DNA of 64,000 nt from Adiantum capillus-veneris. Its lineage: Eukaryota > Streptophyta > Polypodiopsida > Polypodiales > Pteridaceae. Positions within the stretch are counted from its first letter, which is position 1. Each line of letters opens with the position of its first letter. The notes under the pieces are model-generated. The model did no database searches. It saw only the letters and a list, made by a program, of their open reading frames with translations, and was not told the DNA's origin. Positions 36,252-47,549 of the stretch are shown piece after piece. The position numbers and the translations under genes were made by a program. The DNA lies in NCBI GenBank assembly GCA_014529385.2, contig CM043959.1, forward strand, positions 12,135,809 through 12,199,808, written 5' to 3'.

Positions 36252-36350
36252 TAGGTTAGGCTGGGAAATAAAGTTGTACTGTTTGAATATTTAAAAAGGA
36301 ACTGAAAGTATATAGGTAGCTGATCGGAATTCCTTGCGTTGGTGTTGCAG

Positions 36351-36855
36351 GAAGACCCTATGCTAGAATATCGGAAGTTCCAAGTGTTTGAACTTATTTA
36401 TGAGCAAGCTCGAAGATCCCCACTTTACCAGCTCATGCGAGATGTCATGGAGATACTGATGAAGGCTCATACACCACACTCCACTCGCATTGATAGAGGA
36501 TGGGAACTTGATTGGACATTTCCAGGAGGGGTTTACTACATCAACGCTCGGAAGCTAGGATGCCTGGGTGCCGATTTGAAAGAAGATACGTTGGGGAGAA
36601 GAGTTGAGGGTAGTGGAGTTATTCTACTTGCTGCCTACACGATTAGACCTGACTGTTTCAGGCGACTCCAATCAAACCATCAACGACTGGCTCTTGGAAA
36701 AGGTCACTGAGGTGATCCCAGCAAACAGAGTCAAAACTTTTGGGATACCAAAAGAGGAATTCCGGCTTGATATCTTAGTTTATTATCGACTCGAGGACGA
36801 GTACATGAACTATTTCATGAACAAAGTAGTGCATCATGTGAATACCATCTCCTAG
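36351..36855 (+). pseudogene. Extra ORF between PBS and gag in element B, homologous to that of element A, frameshifted
   Basis: Opens right after the splice acceptor GTGTTGCAG (ends 36350) with GAA GAC CCT, in frame. The first segment (to about 36595) includes YRKFQVFELIYEQA and RGWELDWTFPGGVY. After a frameshift near 36600 the second segment (VVELFYLLPT, KVTEVIPANRV, FRLDILVYYRLEDEY) runs to TAG at 36855. The aligned A protein shares the motif order throughout; B has a longer C-terminus (about 25 residues more). Function unknown, no domain recognised. Confidence 0.62.
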
Positions 36856-37074
36856 GCATATTTTATACGCAATCCAAAAAGCCATGTAATAAGTTGATCG
36901 TCAATTATCCTAAACCTTGAGGGGTTTCAATTGTAATAAATTTTCATCAATAAAGTGCTTTTTGTCTCTGAATCTCTGTCTCTTGATAAAGTGGTATCTT
37001 GAATTTTATTTAAAGTCTCGTGTCTATTTTGAAATCCAAGTAATGGTATCAAGAATCTCGTATAACCTCTGTAG

Positions 37075-37850
37075 GCACCGCCTGTTGCTCTGTACTCGGC
37101 AACGCAAGAGAAGAAGCTTCTCCTTAAGCAAGCCCAGGCTCCACTCTTTAAGGGCGAGGGGGAAAATGTGGAGAGAGATGCAGAAGTGTGGATGGAAGCC
37201 ATGGACGACTACTTTGAAGCTGCGGGGACCCAACCCGTAAATCAGACCATGCTTGCGATGTTCCGCTTGACTGGCGATGCCAAGATATGGTGGAAGCAAC
37301 ATTGCAGGGACTTGGATATTAAGGGATCTTCCCAATCTTGGGAAGACATCAAAGCTGCAATAATGAGGCGTTATTTACCACTTGCCTAAAGAACCTTGAA
37401 GATGAATGAATTCTTTTCACTTCGGCACAGCTGACTTCATCTGTCGAAGAATATTATGCAAAGTTTGTCACTCTTCGGAGATATGCTCCTAAGATGACCT
37501 TGGAACAATAGGCGGTGAGGTTCTGCCAAGGGCTAATTGACCCTTTGAATACTCGGTTGGAAGCTCTCAGGCCGACGACACTACAGGATGCCTTGTTGAG
37601 GGCCAAACCTCTAGCTCTTGAAGTACAAAAGGTTAATCAGAACAGGAGGAATCATTGGGCAAAGAGGGCAAGGACAACTACTTGGAATAACAAACCAGCA
37701 AACCAAGCCTATGATCAGCGCCTATTGTGGCTACCACCACAACCATGGAGTTCCCTGATGTTCGATGCTATGGTTGCGGCGAATATGGACATTACAGATC
37801 CAAGTGTCCCAGGAACACTTAGGCAACCAACGCCAATGCCATACCCTTGA
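37075..37850 (+). pseudogene. Gag of element B, without ATG, with stops and frameshifts
   Basis: Opens after the acceptor CCTCTGTAG (ends 37074) at a codon boundary, reads TQEKKLLLKQAQAPLFKGEG and ERDAEVWMEAMDDYFEAAGT (closely like A), then stops at 37387 (TAA). Later frames hold FCQGLIDPLNTRLEALRP and, in another frame, the zinc knuckle CYGCGEYGHYRSKC (37766-37807). At least two frameshifts occur between 37390 and 37766. No ATG lies at the start that aligns with gag of A. Confidence 0.8.
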
Positions 37851-38397
37851 ATACCCATGGGTGTGGCCAAGCTAATGGAAGAGGAGGACGTGGAAGGATG
37901 AACAGAGGGCGAGGGCGTGGAGCTACCGCCAGAGTAAACGCAACAGTGATACAACCAATTGTGGGTGACGAAGCAGTCCGGAGAGAGAAACCCTGCATGC
38001 TGCAATTGACAACCCCAATGGTTGCGAGCAATACGCAGTCATTCGTACGCCAGGATCTCTCAGAGGTGAACAAGTTAACTTCCTTATAGATTGTGGTAGC
38101 ACTCTTTCATTTCTTTCACCCAGATGCATGAGGAAGCTCAAGCTAGATAACTACCCAACAAGCAAGCTAGTTGTAGAATTAGCGAATGGCAAGGAAGTAG
38201 TAGCTCAACATTCTTCAGGAAAAATCGACTTTGATTTAGTGGGACACCCAACTTCTGCCCAATTTCGAACCCTACCCTTAGGATTCTTTGATGGGATACT
38301 AGGGATGGACTGGTTAAAGCAAAACAAGGCCCACATCCATTGTGCACAAGGAAACTTTACCTTTACAGATAACTTGGGTAATGAAGCCTTAATCTAG
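37851..38397 (+). pseudogene. Protease of element B
   Basis: Gly/Arg-rich link (GRGRGRGRG-type) after the zinc knuckle, then a retropepsin domain: the active-site region near 38085-38115 reads IDCGSTLSFLSP, followed by [30 protein letters not shown] and HIHCAQGNFTF. Ends in a TAG at 38395-38397; the frame continues into RT. The active-site triad is D-C-G, as in element A. Confidence 0.75.
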
Positions 38398-39250
38398 GGG
38401 GGAAATGGGAGACCTAGGGCTACTCTAGTTAAGGCCAGCAGACTCTTAAAGGGACAACAAATTTATGCGGTAAAGCTCAACAAAGTGGACCAAGCAGATA
38501 CCTCACTACGACCAAGCTGGTTGAGGGAGTATGATGATGTATTCCCAGAAGACCTTACGAATCTTCCACCACATAGAGAGGTAGATCATGAGATTGAGAC
38601 TATCCCTGGATGTGAACCTATCTCAAAAAGACCTTATAAAATGTCACTTCCAGAAGCCATCGAACTCAAGGAACAACTTAGGCAACTCATTGAACAAGGA
38701 TTCATTCGACCCAGTACTTCTCCTTGGGGTGCGCGAGTTCTTTTTCAGAAGAAGAAGTATGGAACCTTAAGGTTATGCATAGATTACCGTGGACTGAACC
38801 AGGTAACTGTCAAGAACAAGTATCCAATTCCAAGGATTGACGAACTCTTGGACAGGCTACACGGTGCCAAAATGTTTACAAAGATTGATCTAAAGTCAGG
38901 ATATTACCAAATCAGGATCAAGGAATCAGATATTCCAAAGACAGCTTTCAACACTAGGTATGGACACTACGAATTCACAGTAATGTCTTTTGGTCTAACA
39001 AATGCTCCTGCAAGCTTCAATCGACTTATGCAGGATATTTTCAAACCTTACCTGGATGATTTTATCTTGGTTTTCTTTGATGACATTCTGATCTATTCTA
39101 AGAACGAGGCAGATCACGAAGAGCATGTTCACAAAGTACTTGATCTTCTTCGGGAACACCAACTTTACACTAAAGAGAGCAAGTGCACTTTTTGCTCACC
39201 AAAGGTCAACTATCTTGGATTTGTCATATCGGGGCTGAAGGTATTTCAGT
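38398..39250 (+). pseudogene. Reverse transcriptase of element B
   Basis: RT domain from [14 protein letters not shown] through [67 protein letters not shown] and the catalytic FFDD at 39073-39084, to [14 protein letters not shown]. The frame is open from 38485 to 39252; a frameshift near 39228 moves RNase H to another frame. Confidence 0.9.
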
Positions 39251-39900
39251 AGACCCAGACAAAGTCAAGGATATCGTTGATTGGCCTCAACCATCCACCG
39301 TCAGTGAAGTAAGAGGATTTCTTGGAATAACGGGATGGTACAGGATTTTTGTACGTATTGCTGCACCTTTGACGGAACTCCTGAAGAAAGGAATGAGGAT
39401 CGAATGGAAGACCAAGCACGAGTCTAGCTTGGCTAAGCTAAAAGAATTCTTGGTCTCAGCTCCTATTTTAAAGCTTCCAGACTTTAGTAAAGAATTTGAA
39501 GTAGCAACCGATGCTAGCAAATTTGCTCTAGGCGGAGTTTTTACTCAAGAAGGGAGACCAATGGCATATACTTTGCGAAAGCTGAGGGATCATGAGAAGA
39601 ATTACCCTACTCATGATTTGGAACTTTTAGCAGTTATACATGCGCTGAAGTTATAGAGACATTATCTTCTCGGACGCAAGTTTCAGCTAGTTACAGACCA
39701 CAAGAGCTTAAAATGGACTTTTACTCAACCTATTCTCAACATGCGACAACGGCGATGGATAGAGCTATTACAAGAATATGACCTTGACATAACAGTATAG
39801 ATCAGGGAAGGAAAATTCAGTTGCTGATGGTCTTAGCCGAAAATCCTTTCTCGGAGCTATCTCTATTCCAAATAACCCTATCTGGGATAGAATCAAAGAA
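39228..39900 (+). pseudogene. RNase H of element B
   Basis: [32 protein letters not shown], then the RNase H domain FEVATDASKFALGGVF, LRKLRDHEKNY and THDLELLAVIHALKL. Stop TAG at 39654-39656, after which RHYLLGRKFQLVTDHKSLKW continues in frame; a further frameshift occurs near 39795. Confidence 0.85.
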
Positions 39901-40645
39901 GCATCTTTAGTAGATCCAGAATACCAGCATATAGTATCACTAGTCCAGCAGAATAAGGTGCCTGAAGCTAAAGATTACTCTCTCATGGGAGGATGTCTTT
40001 ACTATAGACATAGACTCTGTGTACCCAGAGATCCAGCCTTAAAGAAGGCCATTTTGTATGAAGCACACGATAGCCCTACATCCGGACATCCAGGCTATGC
40101 TAAGACTCTTCATGCTGTCAGGAGGAGTTACTTTTGGTCTAGAATGAAAGGAGACATACTTCGCTATGTGAGGCAATGTCTTTCTTGTCAAGGCGGATAA
40201 AGGCCGAAAGGATCAAGTTACCAGGGCAACTTCAACCTCTTGACATACCCCAGATGAAATGGGAATGCATCAGTATGGATTTTGTTACAGGATTACCTTC
40301 TACAGGAGGTGATGATTCTGTTTTCATGGTTGTTGATATGCTCACAAAAGTGGCTCATCTAATACCCGTGAGGACAACCTTTACTGCTTCAGATATTAGT
40401 CGGGTATTCATCAAGGAGACTTTTAGGCTACATAGTCTACCCAATTGTATCGTTAGTGATAGAGATGCAAGTTTGCATCAAAATTTTGGACTTCTCTTTT
40501 CCAATCTATTGGGTCACAATTAGCTTTCAGTACAGCGTATCATCCACAGACAGATGGGAAAACTGAAAGGGTTAATCAAGTCATCGAAGACATTCTCAGA
40601 GCCTATTGTTCGCAAGAACCAAAGAAGTGGTTACAATATCTACCT
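39901..40645 (+). pseudogene. Integrase zinc finger and core of element B
   Basis: H2C2 zinc finger (HDSPTSGHPGYAKTLHAV, CLSCQ) at 39958-40200, then after a frameshift near 40185 the core: PQMKWECISMDFVTGLPS, DMLTKVAHLIPV, CIVSDRDA. Another frameshift near 40490 separates the AYHPQTDGKTERVNQ region. Catalytic D, D and E are each present but not in one frame. Confidence 0.85.
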
Positions 40646-41311
40646 TTGGTGCAGTATGCTTACAACTCTTCCGAACACAGAAGCATTGGAATGTCACCTT
40701 TCAAAGCTCTTTACGGACAGGGCTGTTTAGCACCACTGAACTTCTCAGATCCAACCATCAGGGTAGAAGCATCTAGAAAGATGTTAGAAGATATGGAAGC
40801 TCGGACTAGAAGTATTCTCCAGGACATTCAGGCCGCTCAGGATAGACAGAAGCACTATGCAGATAAGAACCGTTCAAAGAGAACTTTCAAAGAAGGGGAT
40901 AAGGTTTTTCTGCGAGTCCGTTCAAAGAAAAGAATCTTATCTCTCGGCAGATATAAGAAGATAAGCCCAAGGTATTGTGGACCATTCGAGATCGTTAAGG
41001 TTGTGAGTGACTAGGCCTACAAGCTAAAGTTACCTGGAAACTTGAAGGTTCATGATGTAATCCACGTCAGCTTACTCAAACCCTATATTCCTAACCCTGA
41101 TCAATTCTTGGACTCAGATTAGATAATCATGCCATCACAAGGAGTTCTCGAGATCCAACTTGACTATGTACTTGAAACAAGGGAAAGAAAGTTACGCAAT
41201 AGAACTATCACGGAGCATCTAGTAAAGTGGAAGGATTACCCTGAAGAAGATGCAACTTGGGAGGACAAACCAATGCTCATAAAGGATTACCCAAAAACAT
41301 TCTTGAGATGA
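40646..41311 (+). pseudogene. Integrase C-terminus and chromodomain of element B
   Basis: YNSSEHRSIGMSPFKALYG, FKEGDKVFLRVRSKKR, YCGPFEIVKVVSD, stop at 41012 (TAG), then LKVHDVIHVSLLKPY and a chromodomain with VLETRERKLRNRTITEHLV, KWKDYPEEDATWED. Ends TGA at 41309-41311, 31 bases before the 3' LTR. Confidence 0.88.
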
Positions 41312-41330
41312 GGACACCTCAAATTTTTCA

Positions 41331-41342
41331 CGTTGGGGAGGT
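41331..41342 (+). other. Polypurine tract of element B
   Basis: CGTTGGGGAGGT directly before TGTAAGG (41343). The GTTGGGGAG core is shared with A and, with small change, C. Confidence 0.85.
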
Positions 41343-42008
41343 TGTAAGGTCTCTGACCCCGATCAAAAAGAGCACCATTGTACCTTGAAATGAACATAAT
41401 AGAAAAAGTTACTATTTTTAGCAGTTTTCCGAATTCTGTCAGTGCTATGATGTTTAAATTGTTTTAAAGCTTCAAAATGCGAATTAAAATAATTTTTGTA
41501 AAAGATTTCCAAAAATAGTAAGTTTTTGGTCACCCGACCCGTCCAGTTTTGACCGTCTCGAAAAATTCCACCCGCACCCCGAATTTCAAAAAGATGCATT
41601 TTCGGACCCCGAGGGCTACTAAATATGGTAGGTACTCGGGCCATTACGCCTTACTTAGAGCTTGCTATAGCAATTTTCAGCATCAAAATCCGACTCGTAT
41701 GACCCGTTTTAGCCTAGAACCAAATTTTCCCAAAATTGTCCGGGGAGGCACCGGGGGCCCGAGGCTGTGTGGGAACAGGTTCCAGCCCACTCTAGCTCAG
41801 CTTTATCAGCTAGGGGTCGCCCTCTTGCCTTGTGGGAGTCTTGGGAGAGTTTCTAAGACTGCTACTAAGTGTGAGAGTCAACTAACCAAGCCAACTGGAC
41901 ACTTGGTGGGTAGGCAACTGGACTTGCCATGCTTAACTAGAGAGGCTCCCAGATGCAAATAGCAACCCAAATCTATTTTCAGCTTGAGGAGGCCTATTTA
42001 AAGGGGTG

Positions 42009-42040
<32 letters not shown>

Positions 42041-43917
42041 TATGTGCTCACACACACACCTAGTACACACACACACCTACACACACCTTGGGGACATGCT
42101 GTCGGCACACACACTGTTTTGGAGGTGCTGTCGAAATTCTCATCTTGACGATTCATTGGATCAGAAAAATCAGAGGATTCTTTGTCCCTAATCACGGTAA
42201 TTATGGTTTAATTCCGGATCTTCTTAATTCTCATCATTATTCTCCCAAATTCTTCGTCTACTATGCCTATTTTAGCTATAATTCCCAATAGCTGCTCCCT
42301 AAGTTTGCATAGACATTCTCCATTACATAATCATCATTCAATTAGCTAAATTATACAGCCATTCATCATCCTTAATCAGGGATTAATACATGATTGGGAA
42401 AGATTCTCTCTCTAGGCAGCATAGTTAAATAATTGTCTGTCGGTTAGTAAAGTAGATTTGATGAAATTCATTCTTTTATCATTCAATAGTATTGTAATTA
42501 ATTTAGACTCAATCATCTCCCACATTAAAAGGTGATTAAGGCTGAAAATTAATCCATCATTAGGCAATTAAGAAGAGTTTTTTCTCACACATGCCTGTGG
42601 TAATTCTGCATCTTCAAGTTGCTCTAGGAAAATGATTGAGCTTGCGTACTTCATCTCTTTTGTAAATCAATTAGAGAAATTCTGAATTTCTTAATCATCT
42701 AAGCCAAGTAATTAACTTAGAGCTAGTTCCCATAGGCAAGTAAAGAACTACCTATAAAATTGCTAGGTCTCAAAGGGGAAATCTAAACTCTTGCATAAGG
42801 AGGATTCTTTAATAAATCTAATCTCTCAATTGGTTTGTTATGATGCTCTCGGACTCTAGTTCTTCTTCAAGTTTATCATTTAAAGTAGTGAGTAAAATGG
42901 CCCCGGTTAAGAGAACTCGCTTCGGTGGTATCCACGACCGCGAGGCGGGAACAAGCAATGTCAATGGAAAGTGAAAAGCTCCCATGGACGAACAAATACT
43001 GGCCATCTCACGGGCCATTGACGAAGAAATGAAAGAGGTAGGTCATAATTTTATTCAAGTCGTTTGAATTAACATTGCACACATTTAGTTAGGAATGAAC
43101 ATATTCCCAAAACATGTTGGAGAAATCCGACGGAAACCTCGGCATTAAACTCATTTGTACATTAAAGTCTAAAGTAGGAAAGAAATGATTGATGGGTATG
43201 CTGTTTGCAATAGGAAAGAATGTCTGCTAGGGAAAATTTAGCTCGAAATGTTCATTTTATTTCCAATGTTGAATCAGTCCTCGTTAAGGGCTCTTGAATC
43301 CACGACTTGCTTTCTATGCGGTGGGAACCCACGTCTTGCTTTCTATGCGGTGGGAGTGTCCATGTCGTACTGTATTGGTGTTGTTTGCAATACTGGTTGA
43401 AGGGCTCTCTTAACGAACATTGTGATTTGGAATCTAAGAAAGGAATGTTTATGTTGAACAATCATTGTGGTAGTAATTAGGACACACAAGGAAGTGTGAG
43501 TGTGGGGGTGGAAAGTGGGGGCTTGGCTATGGTTGCCAATGCCTATGAGATGGGTGGTCCCGATTGGTCGAGAACTCTCTGTCCCCTTAGTGCTTACTTC
43601 GATATTAGTAATACTCATTGCACCTAGAGCGGTGAAATCTCGAGAGTACGTGCCTCTGGAACATGGGGAAAAATGCACTCGGGGTGTCTCTTCTCTTGGA
43701 AGGTGGGTCTTAGAATCGCTAGATAGTTTAAGTACGCTTCCCTTGCGAGGTGGAGCTAGATCTCCTTGCTAGTAGGCTTGAACTCGACTCACCTTGTGAT
43801 GAGAGATCATCCACTAGTCGAACCCTGGACCATTTTGTTTGCTTCCGCAATAGATCTAGTGGCCACCTGGTTTACCATCAAATCCTTTGGTTGATACGGC
43901 AGGGTGGGGACCTCACA
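41343..43917 (+). repeat. 3' LTR of element B, 2575 bp
   Basis: Matches 33491-36236 with scattered substitutions and two deletions (near 43279 and 43368). It includes a second copy of the leader ORF (42897-43037) with its donor site, and the terminal GGACCTCACA. Followed by the CTTTC duplication. Confidence 0.93.
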
Positions 43918-43922
43918 CTTTC

Positions 43923-44512
43923 ATAGCTCACTATCAAGCTTGAAATTGCAAAATGTGTAGAGAAATGAAGTGAAGTGAAGCGTAGCAAAGTGTAGCAACG
44001 TGTTCAATGAGTAGGGAAGGTCTCCTTTTAAGCTTAATTTTGATAAGTCCCTTAACTTATCGTGATAAGTTACTTTTACATATCTTGATATCCTTTCTTT
44101 CTTTTCAAAGCTTCTCCAACAATCTACTTATACAAGAAGCTACTTTTTCTACAAGTGCCTTATACAAGAAGCTATTCTTCGAACAAGTGGCTTCTTCAAC
44201 AAGCTACTTTCAACAAGTGGATTTTTCAACAAGTTACTTTTTCACCTTACCCTATTCTTTCTTTGTTTACTTATGCAAAAAAATTTTCTTTTCTTGAGAT
44301 AAAACTAATATCCCATGCATTGGTTATATCCACGTTCCCATGGTGAAAATCAAAAGTGTTTCATGAATAGCTTTGCATTGATTATATCCATGTTCCCATG
44401 GTTAAAACCGAAAGTGTCTCGTGGGTAGCAAGGGTGCTTTACTTGATCGCGTTTGAAAAGTTGACCGCTTAGATATTTTAGCAAGAGTAAGGGCTAAGAG
44501 GAGGACCTTACA
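43923..44512 (-). repeat. 3' LTR of element C, proximal part (after the B insertion)
   Basis: Matches 50663-51250. Contains a cluster of ACAAG-(A/T)-AGCTACTT phrases (44115-44245), and ends GGACCTTACA next to the polypurine tract of C. Confidence 0.88.
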
Positions 44513-44821
44513 AACTCCCCAACAAAAATAAAGAGTTGTCCTCAGCTTGAAATAAATAAGGAAGCTGGGAAATCTTCATTCGCACGTTACACTTTCAACT
44601 TGTGGGTAACGCTAATTTACCCTTCCTTGGCTGGCTAGCCTGTATAAGGTGCACTATATATTCATTTCTTCCAGTATTATTCCCTTTGTCTTTCACTTTT
44701 CTTTCCATCCCTTGTCAATTCCTTAGGTTTGTCTCTTTACTCCTTATCTTATGTTATGGATCGGTGACAAGAGCTAGTTTTATCTGTAGCCATTCGTCAT
44801 CTACAATAAACAAGTGAATGC

Positions 44822-45268
44822 GTGAGGAGAGATTTTGTGGAGCAATATGGGCGCCTGCTATTTCCTCACTTGGGAACTTCAGTAGCTCAAACCAAATGGC
44901 GGACATTTCAAAGTATAACAAGGATGACCCTTTGGGGTTGGGATCACTTTTGTAATAATGTCCGTTTGGCTATGGTTACTAAAGCTATGGGTTTGGGTCC
45001 TTGGTATTACTGTGTGATGAGGTCAATGCATCAAGGTTTTTTAGAACAAGTCTTTTTGCTTTCTCAATTCCTTCCTCATCAAAAGATATATCTTTACCCT
45101 CACTTTGGTTTACCACTTAGAGGGACCTTTAACTTCACACCTCATACTAGAGAGATTAGCAACAATTTCACAGCAAATCTTTCCTATTGTGATGAGAGGC
45201 CTAATATGTGCCCTGCTTGTGATAGTTGCTTTTGTGATCATGTAATGGATGGGCTTATTGACCTCTAG
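44822..45268 (+). CDS. Antisense accessory ORF in element C, homologous to its sense ORF, function unknown
   Basis: An intact 148-codon ORF on the + strand, opposite to pol of C, between the chromodomain end and the 3' LTR. The core motif TLWGWDHFCNNVRLAM, KAMGLGPWYYC, then LPHQKIYLYP and LRGTFNFTPH matches the - strand ORF at 48391-48924 (TLWGHEQLLNNLRLAM, REKLGLGPNRYC, LPHDKMFIYP, LSGPFTHSPW). The C-terminus has a Cys-rich CPACDSCFCDH stretch lacking in the sense copy. No known domain is recognised. Its lack of stops stands out, since most other ORFs in the element are broken. Confidence 0.55.
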   Translation: MRRDFVEQYGRLLFPHLGTSVAQTKWRTFQSITRMTLWGWDHFCNNVRLAMVTKAMGLGPWYYCVMRSMHQGFLEQVFLLSQFLPHQKIYLYPHFGLPLRGTFNFTPHTREISNNFTANLSYCDERPNMCPACDSCFCDHVMDGLIDL

Positions 45269-45619
45269 AAAATGTATCTTTGTTATATCCCTCAACAAGT
45301 TCATCATGTTCTAAGATCTTGGTGCCTGTCTTAAGTCCTTCTTTCTCTGATTTTTCTTGATGGATATAATGAAATTGGTTCTGAGTTTGTATATCTTGTA
45401 TTTGATAGAAGTCCTTGAGAGAATTTCAAACTTAGCTAAATATATTTATTGATTTTGTAATTCCATACACAGATCCAAGTCACAAGATGTAAAGGAAAAC
45501 GCTAATCTCGTTATTATTTAGCAAAAGGTCAGGTTACAAAAGTTCAGTAAGATAGAACTTGGATTTTGTAGTTACATGGGCTAACATGGTTTAGTTTGAG
45601 TACAAAAAAGAGGACAATC

Positions 45620-46278
45620 CTAATAAAAAAGATGAGGAAACTGAGAAGTAAGGCGTTCCCAATATTCCCAAGAGGCATCTTCAATGGGATAGCCCTTCCA
45701 CTGGACTAAAGCCTCCCGAATTGTTCGATGTCCTAGCTTCCGCTCCTTCATGTCTAAAATTTGTTATGGCTCCATTTGGAATTCTTCCTATGTGATAAGA
45801 ATAGTATCTTTGTCATTTAGGATGTGAAGGGGATCTACAAGATATCTTTTTAGCAAGCTAACATGAAAAACTTGTGCACATGCAAGTGAGGGGGTAAAGC
45901 GAGTTCGTAAGATTGGTCCCCTATCCTTCTCAAAATCTCAAAGGGTCCACAATATCTATATGCTAACTTCCTGTATTTTCCCAATTTGAGTGAACTTCTC
46001 TTTGGCTTGACCCTAAGGAAAACTCTATCTCCTGCCTTAAAAATCCGGGGAGATCTATGTAAATCAGCATAACTCTTTTGCCTGTCACTTGCTCTCTTAA
46101 GGTTCTCCCTTATTATTTTGATTTGACGATCCATTTCTTCAAGTGTATTCTTTGTTGCAAGTATTGGGAGACTTGGGTAGGCCATTCTGAGGGGAATGAT
46201 ACAGTCTTGTCCATAAAGAGCTTTGAATGGTGACATTCCTAGGCTTCTATGGTAGGAAGAATTATAAACAAATTCCAC
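45620..46278 (-). pseudogene. Integrase C-terminus and chromodomain of element C
   Basis: YNSSYHRSLGMSPFKALYGQD, IKIIRENLKRASDRQKSYAD, FKAGDRVFLRVKPKRSS and YCGPFEILRRIGDQSYEL. After a stop at 45850 and two more, a chromodomain-like module: LDMKERKLGHRTIREALV, QWKGYPIEDASWEYWE. Ends TAG at 45622-45620. Typical chromovirus C-terminus. Confidence 0.85.
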
Positions 46279-46508
46279 TAAGGGTAAAAACTTGATCCAA
46301 GATGAGGTTGTTGACTACAGTATGATCTCAACATATCTTCTATGACTTGATTAAATCTTTTAGTTTGTCCATCGGTCTCTGGACGATAGGCTGAACTTAG
46401 GTTTAATTGAGTGCCTAGGGATTGGAACATGGCCTTCCAAAACTTAGAGGTAAACTTGGCATCATGATCACCGATTATCCTAGCACGTATTCCATGTAAT
46501 CTGATAAT

Positions 46509-47295
46509 TTATTTTACAAAAATTTGAGCAATATCTACTACAGAGGTAGTGGTTTTGACTAGGACAAGGTGAGCTACTATGGTGAGTTTAATCACCACTA
46601 CAAAAAATGGATCAAAATTTCTAGTAGTCGTCAGTAACCCTGTTACAAACTCCATACTGATGCACTCCCATTTCATTGTAGGTATATCCAATGGTTGTAG
46701 CTTCCCAGGAATCTTAACTCTTTTAGCCTTCACCTTTTGGCATACCAAACATTTCTTAACATACTCTAAGGTATCCTTTTTCATCTTAGGCCAGTAGAAA
46801 TTCTGTGTAAGAGAAGCAAACATTTTGTGATAACCTGGGCGAGCTGCAAGGGAAGTTTCATGAGCTTCCTTTAGAATTTTCGTCCTTAAGCATGTAGGTA
46901 TGCACAATCGATTCCTAAAGAATAAGAGTCCATATTGAATAGAGTAGCCTTCTAGATATCTTTTCTGAACTTGAGCTTGGATTTCTTGGATCAACGGACC
47001 AAATTGCTCATCAATTGGGAGGGTATTTTTAACTTCTTCGGGTAGAGTTGAATGGATTTAGTGTAATGGCAAGGGCCACTACTCGTCGGCTTTGAGCATC
47101 GACAAATTGATTTTCCTTGCCTGATCTAAATTTGATCTCAAAAATGAACTCTTGTAGGAACTCAATCCATCGCCTTTGTCGCATATTGAGATCTGGATGG
47201 GTGAAAATCCACTTGATACTTTTGTGGTCAGTAATAATAGGCTCAAACATTTGACCTAGAAGATAGTGTCTCCCCTTTTTGAGGGCATGAACCAC
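46509..47295 (-). pseudogene. RNase H end and integrase zinc finger/core of element C
   Basis: RNase H part ALKKGRHYLLGQMFE, TDHKSIKWIFTHPDLNMRQRRWIEFLQ (47295-47029), then integrase zinc finger (HETSLAARPGYHKMFA, CLVCQ) and core start (MKWECISMEFVTGL; the usual catalytic Asp in DFVTG is Glu, so MEF). The remaining core (IIGDHDAKF, YRPETDGQTKRFNQVIED) follows to about 46310 with stops and shifts. The D-to-E change would hit the first catalytic Asp. Confidence 0.78.
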
Positions 47296-47549
47296 AACCA
47301 GTAGTCGAGGTCATGGGTGGGATAATTCTTCTCATGAACCCTGAGCTGTCATGATTCATAAGATATGGGATGGCCTTCTTGCTGTAGGATTCCACCTATA
47401 CCTTGTATGCAAGCATCCACTATCACCTCAAAGGTTTTTTGAAAATCTGGAAGTTTGAGAACAGGTTCACTGGCCAAATCTCTTTTAATTTTTTGAAGGC
47501 TCTATCTCTCTTGTCAGACGAGATAAAGGGTTCATCTTTCTTAGTGAGT

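Larger units (their letters stand above)
33491..43917 (+). mobile_element. Element B: chromodomain Ty3/gypsy retrotransposon nested in element C
   Basis: 5' LTR 33491-36236, primer binding site 36239, extra ORF, gag, protease, RT, RNase H, integrase, chromodomain, polypurine tract, 3' LTR 41343-43917. Target duplication CTTTC at 33486-33490 and 43918-43922. The corresponding unbroken site is visible in the other LTR of C near 50662 (GGATTTCATAGCTC). The internal proteins are close to element A, but the LTR sequence is different. Stops and frameshifts are spread over all ORFs. Confidence 0.95.
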
